Positions 51,098-59,258 of a DNA stretch of 64,000 bases are shown here, piece after piece. The notes beneath the pieces were generated by a model, which had not been told where the DNA came from, ran no database searches, and worked only from the letters and a program-made list of their open reading frames with translations. Every line of letters begins with the position of its first letter. The first letter of the stretch is position 1. The DNA comes from Paraburkholderia bryophila. Lineage in GTDB: Bacteria > Pseudomonadota > Gammaproteobacteria > Burkholderiales > Burkholderiaceae. The DNA lies in the NCBI RefSeq assembly GCF_013409255.1, contig NZ_JACCAS010000001.1, positions 4,402,001 through 4,466,000 of the forward strand. The letters run 5' to 3'. A program made the position numbers and the translations under genes.

Positions 51098-52401
51098 GCC
51101 GTGACGCGCACGCGGCGTTGAGTGCGCTGCTGGAAGCGCGGCTCGCGGAGCACTATGTCGCGCCGCCGCAGGCGTTAGCGGTCGATCTGATCGTCAGCGA
51201 TTGCGCCGAGCTTTCGCGGCGCTTTGTGCTCGGCCCTTCGATTGAGTCGATGCCGACGCCGACGCCGACTCTGACGCCGATGCCGACCGCGACCGCGACT
51301 GCGACTGCGACTGCGACTGCGACTGCGACTGCGATTGCGACTGCGACTGCGACTGCGACTGCGACTCCAGTTCCTGTTCCTATTCCGACGCCCTCTAGCG
51401 GCGCGCACCCCGCCGCAGCGCGCATCACCCTAAACCACGCGCTACTAAGCGCGATGCTCGACGACCCAACCGGTTTCGATCCGCGCAGCGCCACCTCCCT
51501 CGCTCTCGGCGGCATGCGAATCGACGGCTCAGCGCGGCTCGCGGCGTACTGGCTGCAATTGCTCAAACGTCCTTCAACAGCGGGCCGCGCGGCGCTCGAG
51601 CGGGCCAGGCAACGCGCGCCTGCCGCCCTAGCGACGGTGCGTGTGATAAGCACGCAAGGTTGCAATCACAACGGCCTGTGCACGGCCCTGGCCGACGCGC
51701 TCGACGCCTCGGTCCCACTCGTTCTGCGCCACATGATCGACTGGCCGGAAGTCTCGTGGACCCTCGACGACTGGTGCCGCCATGAAGGCTCGACGGTGCT
51801 GCGCCCGGACCCATCGAGCGGCGCGGCGCAGACCGTGGCCCGCTTCATCGACGGAATGGCCGCGCGGTGCGTATCCGAAGCCGGCGCCGCGACTTACACG
51901 GAAGGCTGCCTGCTGCCACCGGCATGGGAAGCGCGCTTTGCGTTGCCACGCTTGCCGGCGCGTCTATTCGGCGCGGGTCAGCTCTGGTTTGGCCGAGCCA
52001 GCGGGGCGGCGCTGGTGACGCGTTTGCACTGCGATCTGGCGAACTCGTTCCTCGCCCAGATTCACGGCCGCAAACGCGTGCGTCTTTACGCGCCGGGTCA
52101 GGAAGCCACGCTCTACGCGTTCGATTCGTTCAACACGTATCGCCCGTGCCGTGTCGATGTGGCGTCGCCCGATCTGACGCGCTTTCCGCGGTTTGCCCAG
52201 GCGCGGGGCGTCGATATCGTGCTGGAACCCGGCGACCTGCTGGTGATTCCAACCGGCTGGTATCACTGCGTCTGGGCGCTGGATCACGTGCTGTCCATCA
52301 GCCGTTTCACCGCCGATACCACCGATGCCACCACCGCTGCGATGCTGCGCGACGATACGACTTCTCAATCGAAACTCACGAACACGGCGAGGACTGGATG
52401 A
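51091..52401 (+). CDS. JmjC/cupin-type Fe(II)/2-oxoglutarate oxygenase
   Basis: A 436-residue protein overlapping the methyltransferase stop (ATGGTGAG). The C-terminal cupin_8/JmjC domain has the iron triad H311-x-D313 (TRLHCDLANSFLAQIHGRKR) and distal His390 (VIPTGWYHCVWALDHVLSIS); GRKRVRLYAPGQ is typical of ROXY/FIH-like enzymes. Residues 55-98 are a pure Pro/Thr/Ala tract coded by a hexamer microsatellite. Fe(II)/2OG enzymes of this type hydroxylate protein or peptide side chains. Coupling to a methyltransferase and a small exported protein suggests a modification pathway; the target is unknown. Confidence 0.85.
   Translation: MVSRDAHAALSALLEARLAEHYVAPPQALAVDLIVSDCAELSRRFVLGPSIESMPTPTPTLTPMPTATATATATATATATAIATATATATATPVPVPIPTPSSGAHPAAARITLNHALLSAMLDDPTGFDPRSATSLALGGMRIDGSARLAAYWLQLLKRPSTAGRAALERARQRAPAALATVRVISTQGCNHNGLCTALADALDASVPLVLRHMIDWPEVSWTLDDWCRHEGSTVLRPDPSSGAAQTVARFIDGMAARCVSEAGAATYTEGCLLPPAWEARFALPRLPARLFGAGQLWFGRASGAALVTRLHCDLANSFLAQIHGRKRVRLYAPGQEATLYAFDSFNTYRPCRVDVASPDLTRFPRFAQARGVDIVLEPGDLLVIPTGWYHCVWALDHVLSISRFTADTTDATTAAMLRDDTTSQSKLTNTARTG
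51289..51366 (+). repeat. GCGACT hexamer microsatellite, 13 units
   Basis: Thirteen in-frame copies of GCGACT (one GCGACC, one GCGATT) encode a Thr-Ala run within the JmjC gene. A change in copy number would alter linker length without a frameshift. Confidence 0.95.
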
Positions 52402-52859
52402 ATGATGCAACCCGAAGCGACTCGCGTCGCGCGCGCTTTCTGATGCGGGTAGGCTGCTCGTGCGCGGCGGCGCTGTTGGCGTCGGCCGCGTCGCTGAGTC
52501 CGCTTCCCGCACTAGCGCAAACGCAACCGCAACCGCAACCGCAAACGCAACCGCAACCGCAAACGCAAACGCGAGCCCCAGCGGCGATGACACAGGTCTG
52601 CGCGATGCGCGCGAACAACGCGAAGCTGATCGCGCAGGACCGCGACGCGGGCATCAGCAAACAGGACGAATTACGCAAGACGCAAGCGGTGGCGGCGGCG
52701 ATGCCGATCGAGCGACAGGTCTACGCGGAAGCGGAACTGGCGACCTTTGTCGAACGGCTGTACGGGCGCTACGCCAAAACGCCGCCGCAGCAAGCCTACG
52801 ACAAGTATTTCGCCTATTGCGAAGGCCAGGCCGCGCGCGGCGCCGCTCAGGTGCAGTGA
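52398..52859 (+). CDS. Small exported protein with Gln/Pro/Thr linker
   Basis: A 153-residue protein overlapping the JmjC stop (ATGA). A Sec signal peptide (about residues 1-41, ending LPALAQ) is followed by a Q-T-Q-P-Q-P linker (about 42-58) coded by 6-bp repeats and a ~90-residue helical domain with two cysteines (TQVCAMRANN and KYFAYCEGQ), which may form a disulfide in the periplasm. I do not recognise the family. As the third gene of the methyltransferase/JmjC operon it could be its substrate or an unrelated envelope protein; nothing decides this. Confidence 0.72.
   Translation: MNDATRSDSRRARFLMRVGCSCAAALLASAASLSPLPALAQTQPQPQPQTQPQPQTQTRAPAAMTQVCAMRANNAKLIAQDRDAGISKQDELRKTQAVAAAMPIERQVYAEAELATFVERLYGRYAKTPPQQAYDKYFAYCEGQAARGAAQVQ
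52519..52572 (+). repeat. CAACCG/CAAACG hexamer repeat, nine units
   Basis: Nine in-frame hexamers (CAACCG or CAAACG) encode the Gln-Pro/Gln-Thr linker of the small exported protein. Confidence 0.92.
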
Positions 52860-52914
52860 CGTTCAGGGGGGCAGTGCCGCCCAGATGCGTGACGCGTCGC
52901 GACGCAGTCGTCGC

Positions 52915-52975
52915 TTCGCATTTCCAGCGCGCTTTTCGGATGGCGCGCCATGGTCCCAATGCGACCCCCTAGCAT
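52915..52975 (+). promoter_or_regulatory. PIP/hrpII box and -10 of the HrpF-like gene
   Basis: TTCGC (52915-52919), 15 bases, TTCGG (52935-52939), then 30 bases and TAGCAT (52970-52975, YANNNT). It lies 116 bases upstream of the start at 53056. TTCGG at the second half is a tolerated PIP variant; the TTCG-N16-TTCG core is intact. Confidence 0.85.
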
Positions 52976-53055
52976 TAGTCGACCCCGGACCGCCGCTGTG
53001 TGTGTTTCGCATCCGCTTCACCGATGGCGGTCAATCTTCCCTTGCAGAGGACGCC

Positions 53056-53886
53056 ATGACCGCAGTCGTCAACGACACCGTTTCCAGTTTCTCCACGCCC
53101 AACACCGACGATTCGTTCTCGTCGGAGAATCAGAACATCAAGCAACTCGAGCAGCAGGTCGACCAGATGATCAATCAGGCGCTGCAGCAGAGCTCGTCTT
53201 CGCTCGGCCAGAACACGACCGGGCAGGACGCGGCGGGCACGCTCGCGAGCTACATGAATCAGAACGGCATCTCGTCGCTCGACCCGAACAAGCTGTATCA
53301 GCTCGCGAATAATCCGCCCGCCGGCACGCCGCCCGAGGTGTCGTCGGCGTCGTCGTACATGCTGCAGAATCCGGATGTCTACCAGCAGATCGAAACGCAC
53401 GACGTGTCCGGCGCGGACGGCATTTCCGGCGTGGGCAATTTCGAATGGGCGGCGCAGGGCGGTCTCGACAGCGAGCCGTCGTCGAGCACGACCGACTCAA
53501 TGAATTCGACGTCGACGCAGGGCGCGATGATGGGCGCGCAAGACGCGGCGGGCACGCTGTCGAGCTATATGAGCCAGAACGGCATCTCGTCGCTCGATCC
53601 CAACAAGCTCTACCAGTTGGCCAATAATCCGCCCGCCGGCACACCGTCGGACGTATCCGCAGCGGCGTCGTACATGCTGCAGAATCCGGACGTCTACCAG
53701 CAGATCGAAACGCATGACGTATCCGGCGCGGACGGCAAGTCCGGCGTGGGCAACTTCCAGTGGGCAGCGCAAGGCGGCCTCGATCAGATGGTGTCCGACG
53801 GCACGTCCAAACTGCCTGACATGAACCTCGATCTGTCGATGAACATGCCCAATATGCCGGACTATACGCAGACGCTGTCTGCGTGA
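53056..53886 (+). CDS. HrpF/NolX-type repeat protein, no membrane domain
   Basis: A 276-residue, very hydrophilic protein from the ATG at 53056 (AGAGG five bases upstream). It contains two nearly identical 82-residue repeats (57-138 and 162-243), each with DAAGTL-SYM-QNGISSLDPN, YMLQNPDVYQQIETHDVSGA and SGVGNF-WAAQGGLD. These match, from memory, the N-terminal repeats of HrpF/NolX/PopF translocon proteins. Unlike HrpF (about 800 residues), there is no C-terminal hydrophobic domain, so membrane insertion is unlikely. The N-terminus is Ser/Thr/Asn-rich as in secreted proteins. It is probably a secreted accessory of the translocation step; the role is inferred. Confidence 0.8.
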   Translation: MTAVVNDTVSSFSTPNTDDSFSSENQNIKQLEQQVDQMINQALQQSSSSLGQNTTGQDAAGTLASYMNQNGISSLDPNKLYQLANNPPAGTPPEVSSASSYMLQNPDVYQQIETHDVSGADGISGVGNFEWAAQGGLDSEPSSSTTDSMNSTSTQGAMMGAQDAAGTLSSYMSQNGISSLDPNKLYQLANNPPAGTPSDVSAAASYMLQNPDVYQQIETHDVSGADGKSGVGNFQWAAQGGLDQMVSDGTSKLPDMNLDLSMNMPNMPDYTQTLSA

Positions 53887-53889
53887 TTG

Positions 53890-53942
53890 CTTGCGGTTGC
53901 GGTCGCGGTTGCGGTCGCGGTTGCGGTCGCAGTTGCGGTCGC
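53890..53942. repeat. GCGGTT/GCGGTC hexamer repeat after the HrpF-like gene
   Basis: About nine alternating hexamers (12-bp unit GCGGTTGCGGTC) directly after the stop codon at 53886, in the gap before the convergent hydrolase gene. Confidence 0.92.
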
Positions 53943-54039
53943 GCGGCGTTCAAGATCAAGTTCAGGAACTGACTGGTGGCATAGGAACCTGTGCCACCCA
54001 GTTCGCTTCACCCTTCGACGCGTGTTCGGTGCGCTGGGT

Positions 54040-55467
54040 TTATTTCCCCAGCGCGCCGCCAGCCGTCTTCGTTCCCCACACGACATCCCCATCCACCGCG
54101 TAAAGCCGGCAACCGCTATGACCGTTTGCGCAAGCAACGAGCGCATCGTTCATTGGATCCAAACCCGAAGCCACGCCCCACGCGCCATCGGGTGCAATCG
54201 CGAACGCCCGTGGCCGGCGACTCGTCAGGAACGCGCCATAAGCCTTACGTCCTTGCACGTTCAGATACGGAATCGCCGATGCATCCGTCAGCGCCGCAAA
54301 GTGCGTGCTCGGCGGTTCCGATTCGAGCCGAGGCCAGACGACCTTAGTGTCGACCGCGTACAACTGGCAATAGTGCGTGCGTTCCGAACAGTGCTGCATG
54401 GCGGTCGCGGCGGCATCGAAACCGCCCGATGACCAGACCGCATCGGTCGTCCCGATAGCGATCGCACGCGGCAGCGGCGCCGCCAGAAAACCGCGATACA
54501 GCGTCTCCCGTTGTTTCGCGTCCAGATAGGGCAGCGCGCTGACGTCATTGAGATCGGCATACGCGCTCGTCGTGTAGGCCTGGTTCGGAAGATACTCCGG
54601 ATTGACCTCGCGACCGGGCATACCGATGCCGGTGAGGAACGCATCGGCTTTCTTCACCCACAGAGGCAAGCCCGCCGCCGACGCCGTCATTGCATGCGCA
54701 TCCTTCTGGAATACGCCGTAGTCGACGAGTTCCGCAGGCGCGCCGGCCGCCGCGTATTGTCGAAACATGCCGCGCCAGGTCGACGTGGCGAAGGTCTGAT
54801 CGTTGTCGCCGAAGAACCAGATCGAGTGCAGTTTCGTGTGCGCGCCGAGCTGGCCGGCGCCGTTGATCAGGCTTGCGTCCGGTTCGTGGCAATCGGATTC
54901 CTTTAGGCCGCCCGCGAAGCTGACGAGTCCTTTTACATCGGGCGGGCTCTGCGCGCCAAACACCAGCGTGTTCCATCCGCCCATACTTTTGCCGACCATG
55001 ACGATCCGCGAGGCATCCACGCCAGGTTGCTGTTTCACAGAGTCGAGTACTTTGCGAATGTCCCGCGCGGCGTCCATGCCGGTTGCCACGAGATCGCAAC
55101 CGTGCGGACGCATGGTGCCTTCAGACCCGGCGTAGCCGCGCATCATCGGCATGGCGACCGCGTAGCCGCGCGATAGAAAGTAGTACGGGATGAAGTTATC
55201 GGCAATGCGCGGTGCGTTCGCCGGATCGTGCGACGCACCGTGATTGATGAGCGCGAGCGGGAATGGGCCGCCGCGCGATGGCATATACACGGTCACCTTC
55301 AGCCGCACCGGCGGTGACGAGTCGACGGGCACCGTCAGGATGCGCTCGTTGAGCGGCGCGCTGGGTGAATCCGACGCGGTTGCGGCCGTATTGGCGAGAC
55401 CCGAATAGGCAAGCAACGCGAGCGATGCCAGGAGCGGCAGTACTTTACGCGTGCTTGCTTTCTCCAT
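54040..55467 (-). CDS. Secreted alpha/beta-hydrolase (dienelactone-hydrolase-like)
   Basis: A 475-residue exported protein from the ATG at 55465-55467 (MEKASTRKVLPLLASLALLA, signal peptide to about residue 30). The hydrolase domain has the HG oxyanion motif ALINHGASHD, the nucleophile elbow GKSMGG (about 180-185) and a candidate His in KDAHAMTASA. The C-terminal ~150 residues hold two copies of a Cys-pair-containing repeat (HCSERTHYCQLYAVD and CANGHSGCRLYAVD), each behind a YLDAK/YLNVQ-type helix, as in DUF4189-like modules. Probably a periplasmic esterase; substrate unknown. It is divergent from the serine hydrolase at 55649. Confidence 0.83.
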   Translation of the reverse strand: MEKASTRKVLPLLASLALLAYSGLANTAATASDSPSAPLNERILTVPVDSSPPVRLKVTVYMPSRGGPFPLALINHGASHDPANAPRIADNFIPYYFLSRGYAVAMPMMRGYAGSEGTMRPHGCDLVATGMDAARDIRKVLDSVKQQPGVDASRIVMVGKSMGGWNTLVFGAQSPPDVKGLVSFAGGLKESDCHEPDASLINGAGQLGAHTKLHSIWFFGDNDQTFATSTWRGMFRQYAAAGAPAELVDYGVFQKDAHAMTASAAGLPLWVKKADAFLTGIGMPGREVNPEYLPNQAYTTSAYADLNDVSALPYLDAKQRETLYRGFLAAPLPRAIAIGTTDAVWSSGGFDAAATAMQHCSERTHYCQLYAVDTKVVWPRLESEPPSTHFAALTDASAIPYLNVQGRKAYGAFLTSRRPRAFAIAPDGAWGVASGLDPMNDALVACANGHSGCRLYAVDGDVVWGTKTAGGALGK

Positions 55468-55648
55468 GGGGCGCGGGATCACTTCAGAAACGAGGGGTTT
55501 TATTCGAAAGGATATCTTTGCGATAACGGCTGGTCCGGCGTTTTCTGTAGCCCGCGCAGCAACCTTTATCTTCCTGGCGCAAAATGGACGCCCCGTGCCG
55601 GAAACGATTCCGTCCACGGGCTTCCCACCACGAGCGCAGGAGACAACC

Positions 55649-56800
55649 ATGACATTCGACGGTTCGGCCATCAAGACGTTGCTTAACGACGCGGTTTCGA
55701 CAGGCGGCATTCACGGCATCGCGGCCGTGGTCGTCGACCGTAACGGTCCGCTGTTTCATCACGCGACCGGCGAGGCAAGCCAGCATACGATGTTCCGCAA
55801 CGCGTCGATGACGAAGGCCGTGGCCACCACCGCGGCGCTTCAGTTCGTGGAGAAGGGGCTGCTGAATCTCGACGCCACCGTCGAATCGATTCTGCCGGCG
55901 TTCGGCGAGTTGCAGGTGCTGGACGGTTTCGACGGCGACACGCCGCGTTTGCGCGCGCCCGCCAGCAAAGCCACCGTGCGCCAACTGATGACGCACACCG
56001 CCGGTCTCGGCTACTTCTTCCTCAGCGAAAAGCTGATGCGCTATCACGAGTTGACCGGCGTGCCTCAGCCGCTCACGGGATTGAAGCAGAGTTTTTCCGC
56101 GCCGCTCGTCAACGATCCCGGCACCGTCTGGGAATACGGCACCAACACCGACTGGCTCGGGCTCGTCGTCGAAAAGCTGGCGGGGCAGAGTTTGGGCAGC
56201 TATATCAGGCAGCACGTGTATGAGCCGCTGGGGATGAACGACTCGACCTTCGAACCGAACGCGGATCAGCGCGGCAGATTGCTGCGCGTGATGCAGCGCC
56301 AGGCCAACGGCACGCTCGCGCCTTCGGCGATCGATCTTCCGCCAGCCTCCGAATGGGACGCTGCCGGTCACGGCTCGTACGGCACCGTGCAGGACTACGG
56401 CCGCTTCGTGCAGGCATGGCTCAACGACGGCGCCGGCATCCTCGAACCGGCGACCGTGCGGATGGCGCTGCAAAACCATATCGGGCAAATCACGCTTCCG
56501 GAGTTGATGAAGTCCACCCTGCCCGAACTGTCGAACGACACGCCCGGCGCGCCGTGGCCGCAGAGCTGGGGGCTGGGCTTCCACCTGACGCTCACCGATC
56601 TGCCGGGCATGCGCAGCAACGGCACCGGCGACTGGGCCGGCGTGTTCAATTCGTTCTACTGGATCGACCGCTCGAAGGGCATCGGCGCGGTGCTGATGAC
56701 ACAGTTGCTGCCGTTCTTCGACATGCCGGTGATCGAGACGTTGATCGGTTTCGAAACGGCGGTGTATCAGCAGGTGGGGGCGGCCGTACCGGCGGCGTGA
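55649..56800 (+). CDS. Class C beta-lactamase-family serine hydrolase
   Basis: A 383-residue enzyme from the ATG at 55649 (AGGAGA at 55638-55643). Catalytic motif S-M-T-K in FRNASMTKAVATTAALQFVE (about residue 50); the second motif is WEYGTNTDWLG in place of Y-x-N, and the third GTGDWAGVFNSFYWI replaces H-T-G. These fit the esterase/peptidase branch (EstB-like) rather than true beta-lactamases. No signal peptide, so cytoplasmic. It is divergent from the alpha/beta-hydrolase and followed by a LysR gene 72 bases on. Confidence 0.88.
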   Translation: MTFDGSAIKTLLNDAVSTGGIHGIAAVVVDRNGPLFHHATGEASQHTMFRNASMTKAVATTAALQFVEKGLLNLDATVESILPAFGELQVLDGFDGDTPRLRAPASKATVRQLMTHTAGLGYFFLSEKLMRYHELTGVPQPLTGLKQSFSAPLVNDPGTVWEYGTNTDWLGLVVEKLAGQSLGSYIRQHVYEPLGMNDSTFEPNADQRGRLLRVMQRQANGTLAPSAIDLPPASEWDAAGHGSYGTVQDYGRFVQAWLNDGAGILEPATVRMALQNHIGQITLPELMKSTLPELSNDTPGAPWPQSWGLGFHLTLTDLPGMRSNGTGDWAGVFNSFYWIDRSKGIGAVLMTQLLPFFDMPVIETLIGFETAVYQQVGAAVPAA

Positions 56801-56872
56801 TGTCCGCGCGCGTAGAATCCCGGCTCTCTTGAAGCGCTACCGGCTTGTCACTGCAACCCACGCGGAACGGAC

Positions 56873-57784
56873 ATGGAAATCAAGTGGATCGAAGACTTCA
56901 TCGCGCTTGCCCGCTATCAAAGCTTCTCCCGGGCAGCGGAATTTCGAAGCGTGACGCAGTCCGGCTTCAGCCGACGCATTCAGTCACTTGAACAATGGGT
57001 GGGCGCCGATCTGATCGACCGGAGCAGTTTTCCGCCGACGCTCACGCCGGCAGGCCGTCTGTTCCGCGAAGCCGCCGAAGACATCCTGGAGAAGCTTTTC
57101 GACACCCGCGCGATTATCCGCACCGAGCAGAGAATGGCCGGCAAAGGTCTACAGATCGCAGCCGGCCACACCATCGCGCTGAGCTTTCTGCCCGCCTGGT
57201 TGAAGGCACTGACCGCGCATGTCGGCGAGGTGCGCGCGCGGGTGATTCCGACCAACGTGCACGACTCGATTCTGATGCTCGTCAACGGCAACTGCGAGCT
57301 GATGTTTGCGTATCACCATCCGGAGTTGCCGCTGCATCTCGATCCGGTGCGTTACCAGCATCTGACGGTCGGCGTCGATACGTTCATGCCGGTGTGCCGG
57401 CCCAATGAGCGCCTCGCGCCCGCATTCCGCTTACCCGGCACCGCGAACCGTCCGCTGCCGCTCATCTCGTACACGGAAACCAGCTACTTCGGCCGCTGCC
57501 TCGCGCTGCTTCTCGGTCGCGCCAGCGCTGCGCCGGTGCTGCAACTGCATTACGAATCGGACATGGCCGAAGTGCTGAAGAAACTCGTGATGGAAGGCGA
57601 GGGTTTGGCGTGGCTGCCCAAAAGCTCGATCACGACCGAACTCGAATCCGGCGAGCTGGTTCCCGCCGGACGCGCCGAATGGCATCTCGAAGTCGAATTG
57701 CGCGTGTACCGCGACGCGTCGAATCGCAGCGAGTTTCTGGAGACGCTGTGGGGGCACATTCGCGCGGCGAGCCAGCCTTCGTGA
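56873..57784 (+). CDS. LysR-family transcriptional regulator
   Basis: A 303-residue LysR regulator: winged HTH at residues 1-60 (FIALARYQSFSRAAEFRSVT) and a periplasmic-binding-like effector domain from about 90. It stands directly upstream of, and on the same strand as, the dctA-racemase-aspA genes (178-base gap), so control of aspartate or dicarboxylate use is a reasonable guess. It resembles YjiE-type regulators in its unusual HTH sequence (SVTQSGFSRRIQSLEQWVG). Confidence 0.92.
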   Translation: MEIKWIEDFIALARYQSFSRAAEFRSVTQSGFSRRIQSLEQWVGADLIDRSSFPPTLTPAGRLFREAAEDILEKLFDTRAIIRTEQRMAGKGLQIAAGHTIALSFLPAWLKALTAHVGEVRARVIPTNVHDSILMLVNGNCELMFAYHHPELPLHLDPVRYQHLTVGVDTFMPVCRPNERLAPAFRLPGTANRPLPLISYTETSYFGRCLALLLGRASAAPVLQLHYESDMAEVLKKLVMEGEGLAWLPKSSITTELESGELVPAGRAEWHLEVELRVYRDASNRSEFLETLWGHIRAASQPS

Positions 57785-57962
57785 TAGGGTTTTCACGGGT
57801 TATGCGAAATCAGCATAGGCGCATGCAGTACTAGCATTGCCGTCTTTTTGAGGTTCCTTAATATCCGTCCAGACACAGAGACCGGCCAACACAGCATGGT
57901 TTCTGCCTTTCCTGCGCGTGGTGTGCAACTCGTCCACCAGCGCTACTCCTGGACGGATTCAC

Positions 57963-59258
57963 ATGAAGAATCGCCTCACTCTCTACATCTTTGTCGGCAT
58001 GGTGCTCGGCGTTATCGTCGGGTACCTCTGTCACCGCTCGGTGGCGAATGCCGACGAAGCGAAGGCCGTTGCCGGCTACTTCTCGATCATCACCGACATC
58101 TTTCTTCGCCTCGTGAAGATGATCATCGCGCCGCTGGTGTTCGCGACGCTCGTCTCGGGACTCGCGGGCATGGCGGGGACCAGCGACGTGCGCCGCATCG
58201 GCTTCCGCTCGGTGGGATGGTTCCTGTGCGCGTCGCTGCTGTCGCTCGCGCTCGGCCTGGTGCTGGCGAACGTCTTCCATCCCGGCGCGGGGCTCAATCT
58301 GGTGCAGACCAGCGCCGACGTCAGCACCGGGCTGAATACCGCCGGTCTGAACTTCAAGGATTTCGTCACTCACGCGTTTCCGACCAGCATCATCGACGCG
58401 ATGGCCCGCAACGACATTCTGCAGATTCTCGTGTTCTCCGTGCTGTTCGGCGTGGTGCTGAGCGTGATCAAGAGCGACCCGCGTGTCGCGCCGCTGGTGG
58501 CCGGCGTCGATGCGCTCGTACCCGCCATGCTGAAGCTGACCGACTATGTGATGCGCCTTGCGCCGATCGGCGTGTTCGGCGCGCTGGCCTCGGCGATCAC
58601 CGTGCACGGGCTGGACGTGTTGACCACCTACGGCAAGCTGATCGGCAGCTTCTACGTGGGCCTCGTCTTGCTGTGGACGCTGCTCGTGGCGGTCGGCTAT
58701 CTCTTTCTCGGCAAGCAGATCTGGGTGCTGCTGAAGGCGATTCGCGAACCCGCCATGCTCGCGTTTTCGACCGCGAGTAGCGAAGCGGCGTACCCGCGTT
58801 TGACGGAAAAACTCGAGGAATTCGGCGTCGACAAGAAGGTGGTCGGCTTCACGCTGCCGCTCGGCTACGCGTTCAATCTCGACGGCTCGATGATGTACCA
58901 GGCGTTCGCGGCGATTTTCATCGCGCAGGCTTTCGGCATCGATATGCCGCTGGGCACGCAGATCATGATGCTGCTCGTGTTGATGGTGAGCAGCAAGGGC
59001 ATGGCGGGCGTCGCGCGTGGTTCCGTGGTGGTTGTCGCGGCGGTGGCGCCGATGTTCCACCTGCCGCCTTCCGGCGTCGTGCTGATCCTTGCGATCGACC
59101 AGATTCTCGACATGGGGCGAACCGCCACCAACGTGATCGGCAACAGCATCGCGACGGCGGTGATTGCGAAGTGGGAAAGCAAACGTGCGCTCAAGCAGGG
59201 GACAGTGGCTGTCGCGGACGAACCGGCTTTCGTGCAATTGCAAGGCGAGATGAAATGA
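57963..59258 (+). CDS. DctA/GltP-family dicarboxylate or aspartate symporter
   Basis: A 431-residue cation symporter of the DAACS family from the ATG at 57963. The family motifs are plain: MIIAPLVFATLVSGLAGMAG, FSTASSEAAYPRLTEKLEEF (serine-rich hairpin HP1), GYAFNLDGSMMYQAFAAIFI, and DQILDMGRTATNVIGNSIA (substrate/cation site). Likely substrate C4-dicarboxylates or aspartate, judging by the next two genes. Its stop overlaps the racemase start (ATGA). Confidence 0.93.
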   Translation: MKNRLTLYIFVGMVLGVIVGYLCHRSVANADEAKAVAGYFSIITDIFLRLVKMIIAPLVFATLVSGLAGMAGTSDVRRIGFRSVGWFLCASLLSLALGLVLANVFHPGAGLNLVQTSADVSTGLNTAGLNFKDFVTHAFPTSIIDAMARNDILQILVFSVLFGVVLSVIKSDPRVAPLVAGVDALVPAMLKLTDYVMRLAPIGVFGALASAITVHGLDVLTTYGKLIGSFYVGLVLLWTLLVAVGYLFLGKQIWVLLKAIREPAMLAFSTASSEAAYPRLTEKLEEFGVDKKVVGFTLPLGYAFNLDGSMMYQAFAAIFIAQAFGIDMPLGTQIMMLLVLMVSSKGMAGVARGSVVVVAAVAPMFHLPPSGVVLILAIDQILDMGRTATNVIGNSIATAVIAKWESKRALKQGTVAVADEPAFVQLQGEMK

